Shown: positions 33,457-43,060 of the stretch, piece by piece
How positions within the stretch are numbered: position 1 is the first letter of the stretch
Layout of the letters: each line of letters begins with the position of its first letter
NCBI RefSeq assembly: GCF_018860745.1
Contig: NZ_JAHKPY010000006.1
Span: forward strand, 119,683 to 183,682
DNA length: 64,000 nt
DNA from: Zobellia uliginosa
Lineage (GTDB): Bacteria > Bacteroidota > Bacteroidia > Flavobacteriales > Flavobacteriaceae
Direction: 5' to 3'
The notes under the pieces: model-generated
What the model saw: only the letters and a program-made list of their open reading frames with translations
Told to the model about the DNA's origin: nothing
Database searches by the model: none
Position numbers and translations under genes: made by a program

Positions 33457-34201
33457 GCTTTTCCGTAATCTTTTTGGGGTATAAAACAGAGGTCAAATAT
33501 AGCCCTTTTGCAGGTACCGAAGGGCCGGCATTACTTCTGGTCTTGCTATTTATGATTGATTTAACATCGGACGGTTTAATTTTACCCGTACCTACTTCTA
33601 ACAACGTACCCACAACGGCACGCACCATATTCCTTAAAAACCTGTCTGCGGTTATTGTAAAGACCAGCTTTTCTTCCTTCAACTCCCAAACTGCCTCTTT
33701 AACATCACAGAAATACGTCTTTACATCTGTATGGGTCTTTGAAAAACATTCAAAATCTTTAAATTGTAACAACAATGCTGCGGCTTCATTCATTGCCTCA
33801 ATATCTAGCGAATGCTTAATATAATGCGAAAAATCTCCGTAAAATGGATTCTTATCCTGCAACACCCAATATTCATAAGTTCGCTCTTCCGCATCAAAAC
33901 GGGCATGAGCATCCGGGTTAACCTCAAAAACATCTTGTACGGCAATAGCCTCTGGTAATAATGCATTCAGTCTGTAAACAAACATTTCTAAATCCGAAAT
34001 TTCCTTAAAATCAAAATGAGCGAACATTTGCTTAGCATGTACGCCCGCATCCGTTCGACCGGCGCCCACCAATGGAACGGTATCGCGGAGTAGCGTAAAA
34101 AAGGCTTTTTCCAAAACTTCTTGCACGGTAATGGCATTAGGCTGGTTTTGCCAACCATGGTAGTCTTTACCCAAGTATGAAAATTCAACGAAATATCTCA
34201 A
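33449..34201 (-). CDS. truA: tRNA pseudouridine(38-40) synthase
   Basis: 250 residues. The start is a TTG at 34201, supported by the standard MRYFVEFSYLGKDYHGWQ opening. GAGRTDAGVHAKQ holds the catalytic Asp; RFLRNMVRAVVGTLLEVG is the second TruA signature. It modifies positions 38-40 in the anticodon arm. First gene of the truA-ABC pair, with a matching promoter at 34227-34258. Confidence 0.95.
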   Translation of the reverse strand: MRYFVEFSYLGKDYHGWQNQPNAITVQEVLEKAFFTLLRDTVPLVGAGRTDAGVHAKQMFAHFDFKEISDLEMFVYRLNALLPEAIAVQDVFEVNPDAHARFDAEERTYEYWVLQDKNPFYGDFSHYIKHSLDIEAMNEAAALLLQFKDFECFSKTHTDVKTYFCDVKEAVWELKEEKLVFTITADRFLRNMVRAVVGTLLEVGTGKIKPSDVKSIINSKTRSNAGPSVPAKGLYLTSVLYPKKITEKHG

Positions 34202-34226
34202 CCTAAACCTTTAATTTTGTGAACTT

Positions 34227-34258
34227 CAAAGATACTTCTCTTTGAACAAACAGAACAA
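34227..34258 (-). promoter_or_regulatory. Bacteroidetes-type promoter for truA
   Basis: Read on the - strand: TTG (34258-34256), 21-nt spacer, TATCTTTG (34234-34227). This matches the TTG-N17-23-TAnnTTTG consensus and lies 25 nt before the truA start. Confidence 0.6.
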
Positions 34259-34313
34259 GGCACTCATAAATATCGACTGGCCCAAATCCCACAACCTAAT
34301 TTTAGTTTAGTAC

Positions 34314-34814
34314 ATGACCAAAATTTTATTGCTTTCCGATACCCACTCGCATATGGATGACACCATTTTAAAATACGCCCGTCAAGCAGATGAAATATGG
34401 CACGCCGGAGATATAGGCTCATTAGAAGTAACCGATACTTTACAAAAAATTAAACCGCTTAGAGCTGTTTATGGCAATATTGATGACCATATTATTCAAA
34501 AGGAGTTCCCTTTGAACGACCGTTTTTTTTGTGAAGGCGTAGAGGTTTTTATGACCCACATTGGTGGCTATCCCCCTAAGTACAATATTAGGACCCGAGA
34601 TATCATTAAAGCTAATCCTCCTAAATTGTTTATTTGTGGACACTCCCATATTCTTAAAGTAATGATGGATAAAAAATTAGGGGTGCTACACATGAATCCC
34701 GGTGCTTGTGGAAAACACGGTTTTCACCAAATGAGAACTATGCTACGTTTTACTATAGAAGGGAAAGATATTAAGGATTTAGAAGTTATAGAGCTAGGAA
34801 AACGTGGGGCTTAA
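34314..34814 (+). CDS. Calcineurin-like phosphoesterase, YfcE/MJ0936 type
   Basis: 166 residues, the usual size for this small family. Metal ligands are all present: LLSDTHSH, HAGDIGS, VYGNIDDH, MTHIGGYP and CGHSHIL. Homologues are manganese-dependent phosphodiesterases active on model cyclic or bis-phosphoesters; the cellular substrate is unknown. Cytoplasmic, monocistronic, ended by a strong hairpin. Confidence 0.92.
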   Translation: MTKILLLSDTHSHMDDTILKYARQADEIWHAGDIGSLEVTDTLQKIKPLRAVYGNIDDHIIQKEFPLNDRFFCEGVEVFMTHIGGYPPKYNIRTRDIIKANPPKLFICGHSHILKVMMDKKLGVLHMNPGACGKHGFHQMRTMLRFTIEGKDIKDLEVIELGKRGA

Positions 34815-34852
34815 AAAAAACCTGCACTTTTTTTTAGTACAGGTTTTCCAAA
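34815..34852 (+). terminator. Terminator between the phosphoesterase and the T9SS gene, possibly bidirectional
   Basis: AAAACCTGCACT and AGTACAGGTTTT form a 12-bp stem with one mismatch around a loop of nine Ts. It lies between convergent genes, so it may serve both. Confidence 0.7.
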
Positions 34853-34869
34853 CTATGGTTTCGAGGGTA

Positions 34870-35901
34870 CTAGTTCTTGATTAGTTTTAATGCTTTTTCG
34901 CCTTCAGACGTATTGATGCGTAAAATGTAAATACCTTTATCAAGATTACCAGTATCTACCACATCACTGTAATTTCCAGGCCTATGGCTTTCTTTATCTT
35001 TTAAAGTTTCTATTTTTCTGCCATTTAGGGCGTACAATTCCACCGTAACATCATCGTAATTTAAAACGTTGTACGTATAAACAAATGAGTTTATAAAAGG
35101 ATTGGGAGAGACCATGAAATCATTTAAATCTTGATTCTTACTACTATCCGACTCATTAAATGAACTCACTTTTAAAGCTCTAGTTGCACTAGAAATCCTA
35201 ATGCCGGACTTGGTAATAGTCGCCAATTTGTTTTTCCAATCACTATTAAACATTTGAATGTTCCACTTATAGTCACTTCTGGCTGATAGATTGAACGGTA
35301 TTTTAAATTGGACAGATATTAGTCCTGATCTATCTTCACTAGACTGTGTATCTTGAAGAATTATCCCTCCCTCTTTAGACAACAATCTTGTTTGTATATG
35401 AACTTTACCATCTTCTGTCTTTGTGAAATTATAGGAGATATTCTGAGTTGCACCTGCGGTAATTCTTGTTGGAGGGGAAAAATTAGAAAATGTATTATTT
35501 GATGGTGGAGCTCTACGTTCAGTAACTTTAACTAAATCTTTATAGTAGTGTTCGGCAAGTTTCTGTTTCCAATTACTACTATACATTTGAACGTGCCATT
35601 TATAGACTCCACCAATGGGAAGGTTCGGTATTTTAAATTCAAACAACATAAGACCCGGCCTTACAGGCACGCCCGTTGAATTTTCTATTACCACCTTACC
35701 GGAAGTGGTCATTAATCTTGCTTGAATATGAACTTTATCAGAACCTGACTTGGTGTAACTTACTGAAAAAACACTTTTAAAATCAGATGATATTTGCGTG
35801 TCAGCATGATCAATCTCTATGGTGTTTTGAGCATTACCAACCCAGGAAAAGAGCAATGCAAGAAAAGTTGTGGTGAAAAGTAGTGTAATTTTTGTTTTCA
35901 T
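34870..35901 (-). CDS. Secreted T9SS type-A protein with two beta-sandwich-like repeats
   Basis: 343 residues with a signal peptide ending VGNAQ. Two ~100-residue repeats follow, each with a KVHIQ(A/T)RL start and a YKWxxQMxxSxWKxKLA end, suggesting Ig-like or carbohydrate-binding modules. The C-terminal ~80 residues are a type-A sorting domain: MVSPNPFINSF, YALNGRKIETLK, DKGIYILRI and EKALKLIKN. The protein is therefore exported by the type IX system and attached to or released from the surface. The repeats and the sorting domain are closely related to those in the 806-aa neighbour. No catalytic domain is seen. Confidence 0.8.
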   Translation of the reverse strand: MKTKITLLFTTTFLALLFSWVGNAQNTIEIDHADTQISSDFKSVFSVSYTKSGSDKVHIQARLMTTSGKVVIENSTGVPVRPGLMLFEFKIPNLPIGGVYKWHVQMYSSNWKQKLAEHYYKDLVKVTERRAPPSNNTFSNFSPPTRITAGATQNISYNFTKTEDGKVHIQTRLLSKEGGIILQDTQSSEDRSGLISVQFKIPFNLSARSDYKWNIQMFNSDWKNKLATITKSGIRISSATRALKVSSFNESDSSKNQDLNDFMVSPNPFINSFVYTYNVLNYDDVTVELYALNGRKIETLKDKESHRPGNYSDVVDTGNLDKGIYILRINTSEGEKALKLIKN

Positions 35902-35962
35902 AATTTTAATTTTAGTGTTCTTAATTTTGCGTAAAATAGATATAGGAAGTAAACTTTAAATA

Positions 35963-35999
35963 AAGAACCCGCTCCACCCCACAATGGAACGGGAACTTT
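35963..35999 (-). terminator. Terminator downstream of the 806-aa T9SS gene
   Basis: On the - strand AAAGTTCCCGTTCC pairs with GGAGCGGGTTCTT around a short loop, followed by a T-rich run. It separates the two T9SS genes. Confidence 0.65.
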
Positions 36000-36017
36000 C
36001 AGAAATATTCTGAAAAA

Positions 36018-38438
36018 TTAGTTTTTGATTAGTTTGATTGCCTCCTCACCTTCTGAAGTATTGATGCGTAAAATGTAAATACCGCTATCAAGATTACTAG
36101 TATCTACCGCATCACTGTAATTTCCGGGCCTATGGCTTTCTTTAGCCTTTAGGGTTTCTATTTTTCTGCCATTTAGGGCGTATAAATCTACCGAGACATC
36201 CTCATAGTTCTTAACGCTATATTCATACTCAAATGAGTTGATAAACGGATTAGGAGATACATTGAAATCTTTGGCTATCTCTTTATCTACAATTGAATCT
36301 TTTTGAGCGATTTGTGTTTTTAGAGCTATCGAATTAGGACATGTAATTTTAGGATTACTCTCACAAGGACTTTGAATGTAATATTCTTCGAATGTAAAAC
36401 GACCTCTACTATTAGGTATATAGGTATTCACATCAAAATCAGGATTACCAGGTTCATGCTTATAATCTCCAGACTGCCCAGTAATTGTCCACTCCATAAC
36501 TTCAAGCGTCCAATCTTCTGTCATTGTAGGTACAGGTATATCTACATTACTATTAACTAGCTTTCTAGTATCTGGACCATTTTCAGTTTCAATTTCAATA
36601 ATTTGATTGATTATTTCAGCTACATCAACCTCCTTTTTAAAAGATTCGGTAGGAAAATCATCTATGTGATTTCGTCTCCAACCGCTTGGAATAAGATTAT
36701 AGGAACACGATTCTCCTTCACCACCAGGTATTGTACGTAAAACATCATAAGTATTATAATCATCAGATGCAGTACCTATTTTCTCAAAGGTATATATAGT
36801 ATCATCTCCTTCTTGCGACCATTGAAAAGAACGTTCATAATTACTTCTAATGTCTCCAGAATTATCCCACGCATGAATAATTACATCGCTTCTAACTCTT
36901 TCTCCTTCAGAATCAACACCATAAATCCAAGCCGTCATGTTGATATGACACCTACCCGTACTACCTTCGTCCCACTTTCCTGTAAAAGATGCTTTTAGAG
37001 GTCCTGTTATATCTCCTATTACACTCGGAAACCCATATGTTCCGTTCAAATCAGACCCAGTACTTTTTTCAACCCTAATATCAAATTCCGCATGACCACT
37101 ATTACTAGATGACCCTAAATTTTGCCATTCTACCCAAAATTCTTTTCCATTTAATGCGTTTTCGCCATAATGAGACTTTATAGGACCTATCCAATTTTTA
37201 TTGACCCACCAATTCGAACGATATATAGAATTTGTAGGTGCAAGAATATGATCAGTACCTGACCCTTGACCATCACCGTTATAATGTCCGCCAGTAGTTT
37301 CTAAGTCTCTATTATAATAACGCATATACTCTGAAACACCATTGGGGGTTGTATTTTTCTCACCAAATCCATAACCACTCCCAAACTGAATGTTATCTAA
37401 AGTCTTCTCAACCACAAGGTTCCATTGATCTTCGTTGCCATTTTTTATTACCTCAAATACTTGTACCACCAATAAATTAAATTCGACAGGTTCACCCGTT
37501 ATTTCCAGTTTAACGATTTCGCTATCTGCACCTTTGGAAAATTCTTGTAATACTTTACCTATTTTAACATATGCACCTTCTGAATCAATATTTTTGTTGG
37601 TTACATATGCTTGCACATACCTATCACCTGAAAAACTATAATCAAATCCTATATCATAAGTTTCTCCTTGCGCGACTTTATCAGGTATAGTCGTTAGTGT
37701 CAATTGATCATTATCATTTTCTGGCGGATTTTCGACAACTGTAACCCCTTCAAAAAAATCGTTTGCCAATCCACTCCATTTATCGTCATCTTTTAAAAGT
37801 TGCGCCTGAAAACTATAACTACCCTCACTAGTTGGCGATTTTATGCTTAATGGTTTTGTGCCAGAACCATTTCCTACGGCTTCGAAATCTTGTTCCAGAT
37901 TACCGCCGTTTGAGTCTTTAAAGCGGACTAATACATAAGCACTTCCTGAATTATTAGTGTAGCTTATATCAAGATTGACCATTTCTCCCGCTTTAACAGA
38001 TGTTGGCGGATTACTTATTGACACAGAATTACCTCCCACCGATGGTTTTACCGGTTCTATGACCGTACCGTTAGCAACAGAAACATCAGCGTTATAGTTT
38101 GCCAATCCACTCCATTTACCGTCATCTTTCAAAAGTTGCGCCTGAAAACTATAACTACCCTCACTAGTAGGTGCTTTTATACTCAGACGCTCAATATCCG
38201 AACCATTACCAACAAGAATAAAATCTTGCTCCAGATTGTCTCCTAAAGCACTTTTAAAGCGAACCAACACATAGGCGCTTCCCGATATATTGGTATAATC
38301 AACATCAAGACCTACTATTTCCCCAGCTTCAACGGAAGATGGAGGATCAATAATTTTAATACTGTTTTGTGCCCATAGCACATTAGAAAAGCATATCGTA
38401 AAAAACACGATAGAAAGAAAAGTAATTTTTGTTCTCAT
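36018..38438 (-). CDS. Secreted T9SS type-A multidomain protein with an unrecognised central domain
   Basis: 806 residues with a signal peptide ending LWAQN. Two ~110-residue repeats (about 25-230) share the segment SYSFQAQLLKDD-KWSGLAN and a YVLVRFK segment, and a third, divergent beta module follows. Residues ~350-700 form a large unassigned domain with features such as YYNRDLETTGGHYNGDG, SNWWVNKNWIGP, EFWVEWQNLGSS and TGKWDEGSTGRCHINM. It is rich in Trp, Gly and Asp and could be a glycan-binding or catalytic domain. The C-terminus is a type-A sorting domain (VSPNPFINSFEYEYSV, DSGIYILRINT). Exported by T9SS; substrate unknown. I could not assign a family. Confidence 0.75.
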   Translation of the reverse strand: MRTKITFLSIVFFTICFSNVLWAQNSIKIIDPPSSVEAGEIVGLDVDYTNISGSAYVLVRFKSALGDNLEQDFILVGNGSDIERLSIKAPTSEGSYSFQAQLLKDDGKWSGLANYNADVSVANGTVIEPVKPSVGGNSVSISNPPTSVKAGEMVNLDISYTNNSGSAYVLVRFKDSNGGNLEQDFEAVGNGSGTKPLSIKSPTSEGSYSFQAQLLKDDDKWSGLANDFFEGVTVVENPPENDNDQLTLTTIPDKVAQGETYDIGFDYSFSGDRYVQAYVTNKNIDSEGAYVKIGKVLQEFSKGADSEIVKLEITGEPVEFNLLVVQVFEVIKNGNEDQWNLVVEKTLDNIQFGSGYGFGEKNTTPNGVSEYMRYYNRDLETTGGHYNGDGQGSGTDHILAPTNSIYRSNWWVNKNWIGPIKSHYGENALNGKEFWVEWQNLGSSSNSGHAEFDIRVEKSTGSDLNGTYGFPSVIGDITGPLKASFTGKWDEGSTGRCHINMTAWIYGVDSEGERVRSDVIIHAWDNSGDIRSNYERSFQWSQEGDDTIYTFEKIGTASDDYNTYDVLRTIPGGEGESCSYNLIPSGWRRNHIDDFPTESFKKEVDVAEIINQIIEIETENGPDTRKLVNSNVDIPVPTMTEDWTLEVMEWTITGQSGDYKHEPGNPDFDVNTYIPNSRGRFTFEEYYIQSPCESNPKITCPNSIALKTQIAQKDSIVDKEIAKDFNVSPNPFINSFEYEYSVKNYEDVSVDLYALNGRKIETLKAKESHRPGNYSDAVDTSNLDSGIYILRINTSEGEEAIKLIKN
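37765..38340 (-). repeat. Tandem ~336-bp coding repeat in the T9SS protein
   Basis: Two nucleotide stretches 336 bp apart (starting at 37765 and 38101) are nearly identical over about 75 nt (GCCAATCCACTCCATTTA onward) and similar beyond it. They encode the two N-terminal ~112-residue repeats. Nucleotide-level identity points to recent duplication or gene conversion. Confidence 0.75.
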
Positions 38439-39004
38439 AACTTCAAAATTTAGGGGTGTATAAACACATCTCCTATTAAGGAGAGTCTACTAACCTGAAG
38501 TCATTTGTTATGTATTTGAAAAGGGGCTGGTCAGGAACTAAAGTCGATTATTTAAAATTTAACTTTAGCCAGACAAGAAAATTGGGGGAGCTTTCATTGT
38601 TCCAGTTTTAGGTTTATTAAACTCTACAAAAAATAGCATTGAAAAATTCAAAGCTGCTTCCTGATACGTTATAAGAGTACTAAAATTGGTTTGGAAAAAA
38701 TGGCCTGCAATTGCTCGTAAAACTTTGATACAAGCATGCGGGTAAATGTAATTAAATATAGTTATCTAAAAGAATATGCGGGCAAAAATACTGGTTTTCC
38801 AGTAGTTTTTTAAAACTAAAAAAAGAGGGTCCTTTACTGTCAAAAGGAGCTAGAGTTAAATTATAAAAATATAATAATCAACATATTAATAAACTTAAAG
38901 CATAAAACCGGGTATCTAACCCGGGTTTAAAATCAGTTTTAAAAGGTGTTTCTCATTTATATTGAAACACATTTGTATTACCCCTGTATTATCAATTTTG
39001 TCAA
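38439..39004. other. 566-bp intergenic region; no gene seen
   Basis: AT-rich spacer upstream of the 806-aa gene and downstream of the barrel gene at 39005. It contains a hairpin, AAACCGGGT / ACCCGGGTTT (about 38904-38928), that probably terminates the 39005 gene on the - strand. The part near 38439-38700 likely holds the promoter of the T9SS gene. No ORF with coding character was found. Confidence 0.45.
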
Positions 39005-39865
39005 TTAATAATCCAAAGACAATCCCAGAGAAAAAGTACCTCCATCATAGATATTTTTACGCTCCACTAAAAAACCTGTATAATCAGAATAGTTGGCTAC
39101 TAAATTTAAATGACCCGTTAGCTTATACATAGATGTAATTCCAAAGTTTGTGAAAGTTGTTCCCTCACCGAAAAGAAACGAGCCACTTTGATTATTGTTT
39201 TCCGACCCTAATTTTTCTTGAATTTTCAATTTCCCTATCAAATACAACTTATCAAAAAACAAGTGGCCAAGCTCTGCCCCTACCTGCAGTTGGTTGCTAA
39301 AAGATTCTGTTCTAAAATTGACACTTGTAAATGCAGAAGCATAGGTCTTTCCATTCGGAAAACCATGGGAAGCCGCTAAAGTGGTCCATACATTAAACTC
39401 CCCATCGGACAAGGGTAAATTAATTTCATTGAACTGCCCAAAATCGTCTACACTTTTAGATTGTGCAAAATTCTCGCCATCATTGCTAGGGATATCCAAA
39501 GCGACTTGTAATGACAATGGAAAATTTTTCAGTAATTTATATTTCACCGCAAGTTGAATATTTCCAACACCACCTACTGTTTCTGTTGTACTAAAACTAT
39601 TCAGCCTCACTAAAGGAACATCCAAAATAGCGGTAAGTCTATTAGAAATTCCATACTCTCCGTATAACAAAAGTCCGCTACTATTAAAGGTACTGCCTTG
39701 ATCAGCCAATCTACCCTCTGTAGTGTAGTAATCATTAGAAGAGAAATACGAAGCCGTAGCCTGAACGTAAAACCCTTTTGCTTCCCTAGTCCACCCGCTT
39801 TGTGCTTGCAAATAGCTGCCACAAAAGGAAATCATCACAAGAATGATATATTTATATTTTTCCAT
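39005..39865 (-). CDS. Outer-membrane beta-barrel protein of unknown function
   Basis: 286 residues with a signal peptide ending YLQAQ. The rest is alternating strands (GFYVQATASYFSSNDYYTTE, LLLYGEYGISNRLTAILDVP, VGNIQLAVKYKLLK) ending with SLGLSLDY. This layout resembles transporter-like or phenol-pathway barrel proteins, but no family is certain. It lies 122 nt downstream of the DM13 lipoprotein gene, with a strong terminator in between, so it may be a separate unit. Confidence 0.6.
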   Translation of the reverse strand: MEKYKYIILVMISFCGSYLQAQSGWTREAKGFYVQATASYFSSNDYYTTEGRLADQGSTFNSSGLLLYGEYGISNRLTAILDVPLVRLNSFSTTETVGGVGNIQLAVKYKLLKNFPLSLQVALDIPSNDGENFAQSKSVDDFGQFNEINLPLSDGEFNVWTTLAASHGFPNGKTYASAFTSVNFRTESFSNQLQVGAELGHLFFDKLYLIGKLKIQEKLGSENNNQSGSFLFGEGTTFTNFGITSMYKLTGHLNLVANYSDYTGFLVERKNIYDGGTFSLGLSLDY

Positions 39866-39923
39866 AATTCCGTTAGATTAAAATAGATATGGTAAACTGC
39901 GTCACATATCTAAAAAAGAAAAA

Positions 39924-39974
39924 GCCTTTGGGAGACATAGAAAAACAGAATAATGTGTCTCTATTCCCAAAGGC
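39924..39974 (-). terminator. Strong terminator after the DM13 lipoprotein gene
   Basis: GCCTTTGGG (39924-39932) pairs with CCCAAAGGC (39966-39974), with an inner AGACA/TGTCT stem. On the - strand it is followed by a long T-rich tail. Confidence 0.8.
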
Positions 39975-39987
39975 CATAAAAATTTAA

Positions 39988-40485
39988 TTAATTCAATGCT
40001 ACATTACCGAAAGGAATGTTCGCCGTGGCGCACCATAGTATAATATGTGTATATTTTGCATCTGGAGTTGCATCTAGCTTAATATATCTCTCACCATTAT
40101 CCTGCACGTTACCGATCAACATCAAATCTGGGTTTCCGTTTCCTGGGTCAGCAGTAAAAGTTTCTGAAGTAGATAAAAAGATCCCTACTGTACCTGTTCC
40201 TAATTCAGTCATAAAATCATCTGAAAAATGAACAAAATTAGAGTCCTCGGTATCCACTCCTAATTCTACAAGCCCTTCTGTTGGTGTACCGCTTTCTGCC
40301 GTTAAATTTCCACTTCTAGCAACGGTCAAATCTCCAACTGGTAAAGATGAATCTACTTCAACCGTTTCAGTTTCTGTAATTGTCTCCGTAACGGTAACTG
40401 TTTCTACATCGTCATCTGAACAACTTACCATAAATGTTGTCATGGCCATAGCTAATAGTGCAATTGAAAAATTTCTGTTTTTCAT
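39988..40485 (-). CDS. DM13-domain lipoprotein
   Basis: 165 residues. Leader ends FMVSCSDDD, so it is a lipoprotein. A Thr/Glu/Val-rich linker (TVTVTETITETETVEVD) leads to a DM13-type domain of ~110 residues: GDLTVARSGNLTAESG, then FVHFSDDFMTELGTGTVGIFLS, and the hallmark HIILWCATANIPFGNVAL with its conserved Cys. DM13 domains are proposed to take part in electron transfer or redox chemistry and sit in extracellular or periplasmic proteins. Function here unknown. Terminated by the hairpin downstream. Confidence 0.8.
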   Translation of the reverse strand: MKNRNFSIALLAMAMTTFMVSCSDDDVETVTVTETITETETVEVDSSLPVGDLTVARSGNLTAESGTPTEGLVELGVDTEDSNFVHFSDDFMTELGTGTVGIFLSTSETFTADPGNGNPDLMLIGNVQDNGERYIKLDATPDAKYTHIILWCATANIPFGNVALN

Positions 40486-40694
40486 AATCGTAATAATTTA
40501 AATTGTTTATCATTGTTTGAATCAGCTTTACAACCGACTATCGATAGCTCTGCTGTTTCCTGGGACAAACATAGAAAGGTGATATCACGAAGAATTCAAG
40601 GAAGTATAAAAAGTCTATCACAGCTATTTTATATCAGGAGACACTTCTGTGATATTCTCTTAAGAGAGATGGAATCCTAAATAAAAAAAAGGCA

Positions 40695-40724
40695 CAAAAA
40701 AACCCGGTAACTACTCCGGGTTTT
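40695..40724 (-). terminator. Hairpin downstream of the DUF4293 gene
   Basis: AAAACCCGG and CCGGGTTTT pair across an 8-nt loop just beyond the stop of the leftward DUF4293 gene; the AAAAA run on the + strand is the T-tail on the - strand. Confidence 0.75.
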
Positions 40725-40752
40725 ACGCACTAATACTACTAAGATGTAAGGT

Positions 40753-41163
40753 TTATCGTAGACGATCAACAGATTTTACAAGATCCTCATCCTTCTTTAT
40801 GGCCCTATTGGCAAGAACCAATAAAACGATAGAAATGACAGGAATCAGCATCCCAATACCCTTCTCCGAGACCGAAATCTCTCCGGATAAATTTTGCGAC
40901 CGGTAAACGAAAAATCCTAGTAAAAAAATATTTAATATCATATTCAATCTGTTTAGCACAAATTGATTTTTTCTATTTTTAAATAATACTATACTAATAA
41001 GGGCCAAAACAGCAGAAATGTAAAATGCTCCAGATATAAAAACGTCATTTCTAGCAAATATTTCATTTCCTTCCGCATCTGACCAAAGGTTTATCCAAAA
41101 AGGCAGTACTCCCGCTATAAGGATTACAATAGACAAATATATAGTTTGTATTCTTTGAATCAT
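40753..41163 (-). CDS. DUF4293 membrane protein
   Basis: 136 residues with four hydrophobic helices. The start MIQRIQTIYLSIVILIAGVLPF is typical of the Bacteroidetes DUF4293 family, whose gene is often next to rho, as here (rho is divergent, 192 nt away). A -7-like element (TATTTTTG, 41194-41187 on the - strand) lies just upstream, without a good -33. Function unknown; inner membrane. Confidence 0.85.
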   Translation of the reverse strand: MIQRIQTIYLSIVILIAGVLPFWINLWSDAEGNEIFARNDVFISGAFYISAVLALISIVLFKNRKNQFVLNRLNMILNIFLLGFFVYRSQNLSGEISVSEKGIGMLIPVISIVLLVLANRAIKKDEDLVKSVDRLR

Positions 41164-41355
41164 GGTCCAAACATCATTTTACTCCGCAAAAATACACGTC
41201 TTTTTGAAAAAAATCGGTGTAGCAAGGAAAATAATTCGTAATATTGTGAGATTATTAGTTATTATCTTACCTAATGGGAAATCTTTCCCTCGTAATACTC
41301 GGATAACAATTCACTTCTTATCAAATCAAGAGACGTATAATTTATATCATACTTA

Positions 41356-42978
41356 ATGTTTGAAATTTCAGATTTAAAAGCAAAAAAACTGCCTGAATTG
41401 CAGGAAATTGCCAAAGGCCTTAACGTGCCAAAGTTCAAAACCCTAAAAAAACTGGACCTCGTTTATCAAATCTTGGATGTACAGGCGGCCAATCCTAAAG
41501 TCGTGGCAGAAGTAACCGCGCCAAAAACAACGGAGGAAAAACCAAAATCAAAGCCAAAACCTAGACCTCGGAAACCAAGAACGGTAACCGAAACCAAAAA
41601 ACCTGAAGCAAAAGGCACTACTCCGGAAAAAACGGATAAAACGGATGCACCTGCACAACCTGCTCCAGTCCAATCTGCAGAAGTAAAAAAACCACGACCA
41701 CGACCTGTAAAGCGAGAACCTAAAAATAACTCTCAACATAAAAATCAGAATTCTGGCGGAAATAACAACAACAAAAATCAACGTCACCAAAAATCATCAA
41801 ATTACGATAAAAGTAACTTTGACAAGGACTTAAAAAACCGATATAAAGAACCGGAATTTGAGTTTGATAGTATTATAGAAAGTGAAGGTGTCCTTGATAT
41901 CATGCAAGATGGCTATGGCTTTTTGCGTTCATCTGATTACAACTATCTTTCATCTCCTGATGATATTTATGTATCCCAATCGCAAATTAGACTATTTGGT
42001 CTGAAGACCGGAGATACGGTACTAGGAAACGTTAGACCCCCGAAAGAAGGCGAAAAATATTTTCCGTTAATTAAAGTGAATAAAATAAACGGTATTGACC
42101 CTCAAGTGGTGAGAGACCGTGTTTCTTTTGAGCATTTAACTCCGCTTTTCCCACAAGAAAGATTCAAATTAGCCGAAAGACAAAGTAATATATCCACTAG
42201 AATTATAGATTTATTCTCTCCTATCGGTAAAGGACAAAGGGGTATGATCGTTTCGCAACCCAAAACAGGTAAAACTATGCTGTTAAAGGATATTGCAAAC
42301 GGTATTGCGGCCAATCACCCAGAAGTATATCAAATTATACTTTTAATAGATGAGCGACCTGAAGAGGTAACTGATATGCAACGTAATGTTCAAGGTGAAG
42401 TTATTGCTTCTACTTTTGACAAAGAGCCTTCTGAACATGTTCGTGTAGCTAATATTGTATTGGAAAAAGCAAAACGATTAGTGGAATGTGGTCATGATGT
42501 TGTCATCCTTTTAGACTCCATTACACGTTTGGCAAGAGCTTACAATACCGTACAACCAGCATCTGGAAAAGTTTTGAGTGGTGGTGTAGATGCGAATGCA
42601 TTAAACAAACCAAAACGTTTCTTTGGAGCAGCTAGGAATATAGAAGGCGGTGGATCACTTTCAATTATAGCTACTGCCCTAACCGAAACCGGTTCTAAGA
42701 TGGACGAGGTTATCTTTGAGGAATTTAAAGGAACCGGTAATATGGAGCTTCAGTTGGATCGTAAAATTTCTAACAGAAGAATATTCCCAGCCATTGACCT
42801 TACTTCATCCAGTACACGTAGAGATGATTTGTTGTTGGACAAAGAAACTATACAACGTATGTGGATTATGCGTAAGTATCTTGCTGATATGAACCCGGTA
42901 GAAGCTATGGAATTCATTGAGCAACGTTTTAAACAAACTAAGAACAACGAAGAGTTCTTGCTTACCATGAACCAATAA
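41356..42978 (+). CDS. rho: Transcription termination factor Rho with long low-complexity insertion
   Basis: 540 residues, longer than the ~420 of E. coli Rho. The N-terminal Rho_N domain ([20 protein letters not shown]) is followed by a ~120-residue Lys/Pro/Arg/Asn-rich stretch (about 55-175), then the RNA-binding cold-shock-like domain ([16 protein letters not shown]). The ATPase has Walker [13 protein letters not shown], Walker [17 protein letters not shown] and the Q/R-loop regions. Insertions of this type are usual in Bacteroidetes Rho and have been linked to RNA binding and phase separation in relatives. Hexameric helicase that ends transcription. Confidence 0.97.
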   Translation: MFEISDLKAKKLPELQEIAKGLNVPKFKTLKKLDLVYQILDVQAANPKVVAEVTAPKTTEEKPKSKPKPRPRKPRTVTETKKPEAKGTTPEKTDKTDAPAQPAPVQSAEVKKPRPRPVKREPKNNSQHKNQNSGGNNNNKNQRHQKSSNYDKSNFDKDLKNRYKEPEFEFDSIIESEGVLDIMQDGYGFLRSSDYNYLSSPDDIYVSQSQIRLFGLKTGDTVLGNVRPPKEGEKYFPLIKVNKINGIDPQVVRDRVSFEHLTPLFPQERFKLAERQSNISTRIIDLFSPIGKGQRGMIVSQPKTGKTMLLKDIANGIAANHPEVYQIILLIDERPEEVTDMQRNVQGEVIASTFDKEPSEHVRVANIVLEKAKRLVECGHDVVILLDSITRLARAYNTVQPASGKVLSGGVDANALNKPKRFFGAARNIEGGGSLSIIATALTETGSKMDEVIFEEFKGTGNMELQLDRKISNRRIFPAIDLTSSSTRRDDLLLDKETIQRMWIMRKYLADMNPVEAMEFIEQRFKQTKNNEEFLLTMNQ

Positions 42979-43013
42979 TATTAAATTTATAGACTAAAAA
43001 TATCAAACTTTTA

Positions 43014-43060
43014 ATATCCCGGATTCCTAATTAAAAAAATGGGATTCGGGATTTTTTTAT
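43014..43060 (+). terminator. Terminator after rho
   Basis: ATCCCGGATTCC and GGGATTCGGGAT form an imperfect stem with a long AT loop, followed by TTTTTTT. The rest of 42979-43255 holds no gene. Confidence 0.7.

Noticed and set aside
36372..37641. Small + strand frames within the 806-aa T9SS gene
   Set aside because: They are antisense to a gene with clear signal peptide, repeats and sorting domain; no coding character of their own.
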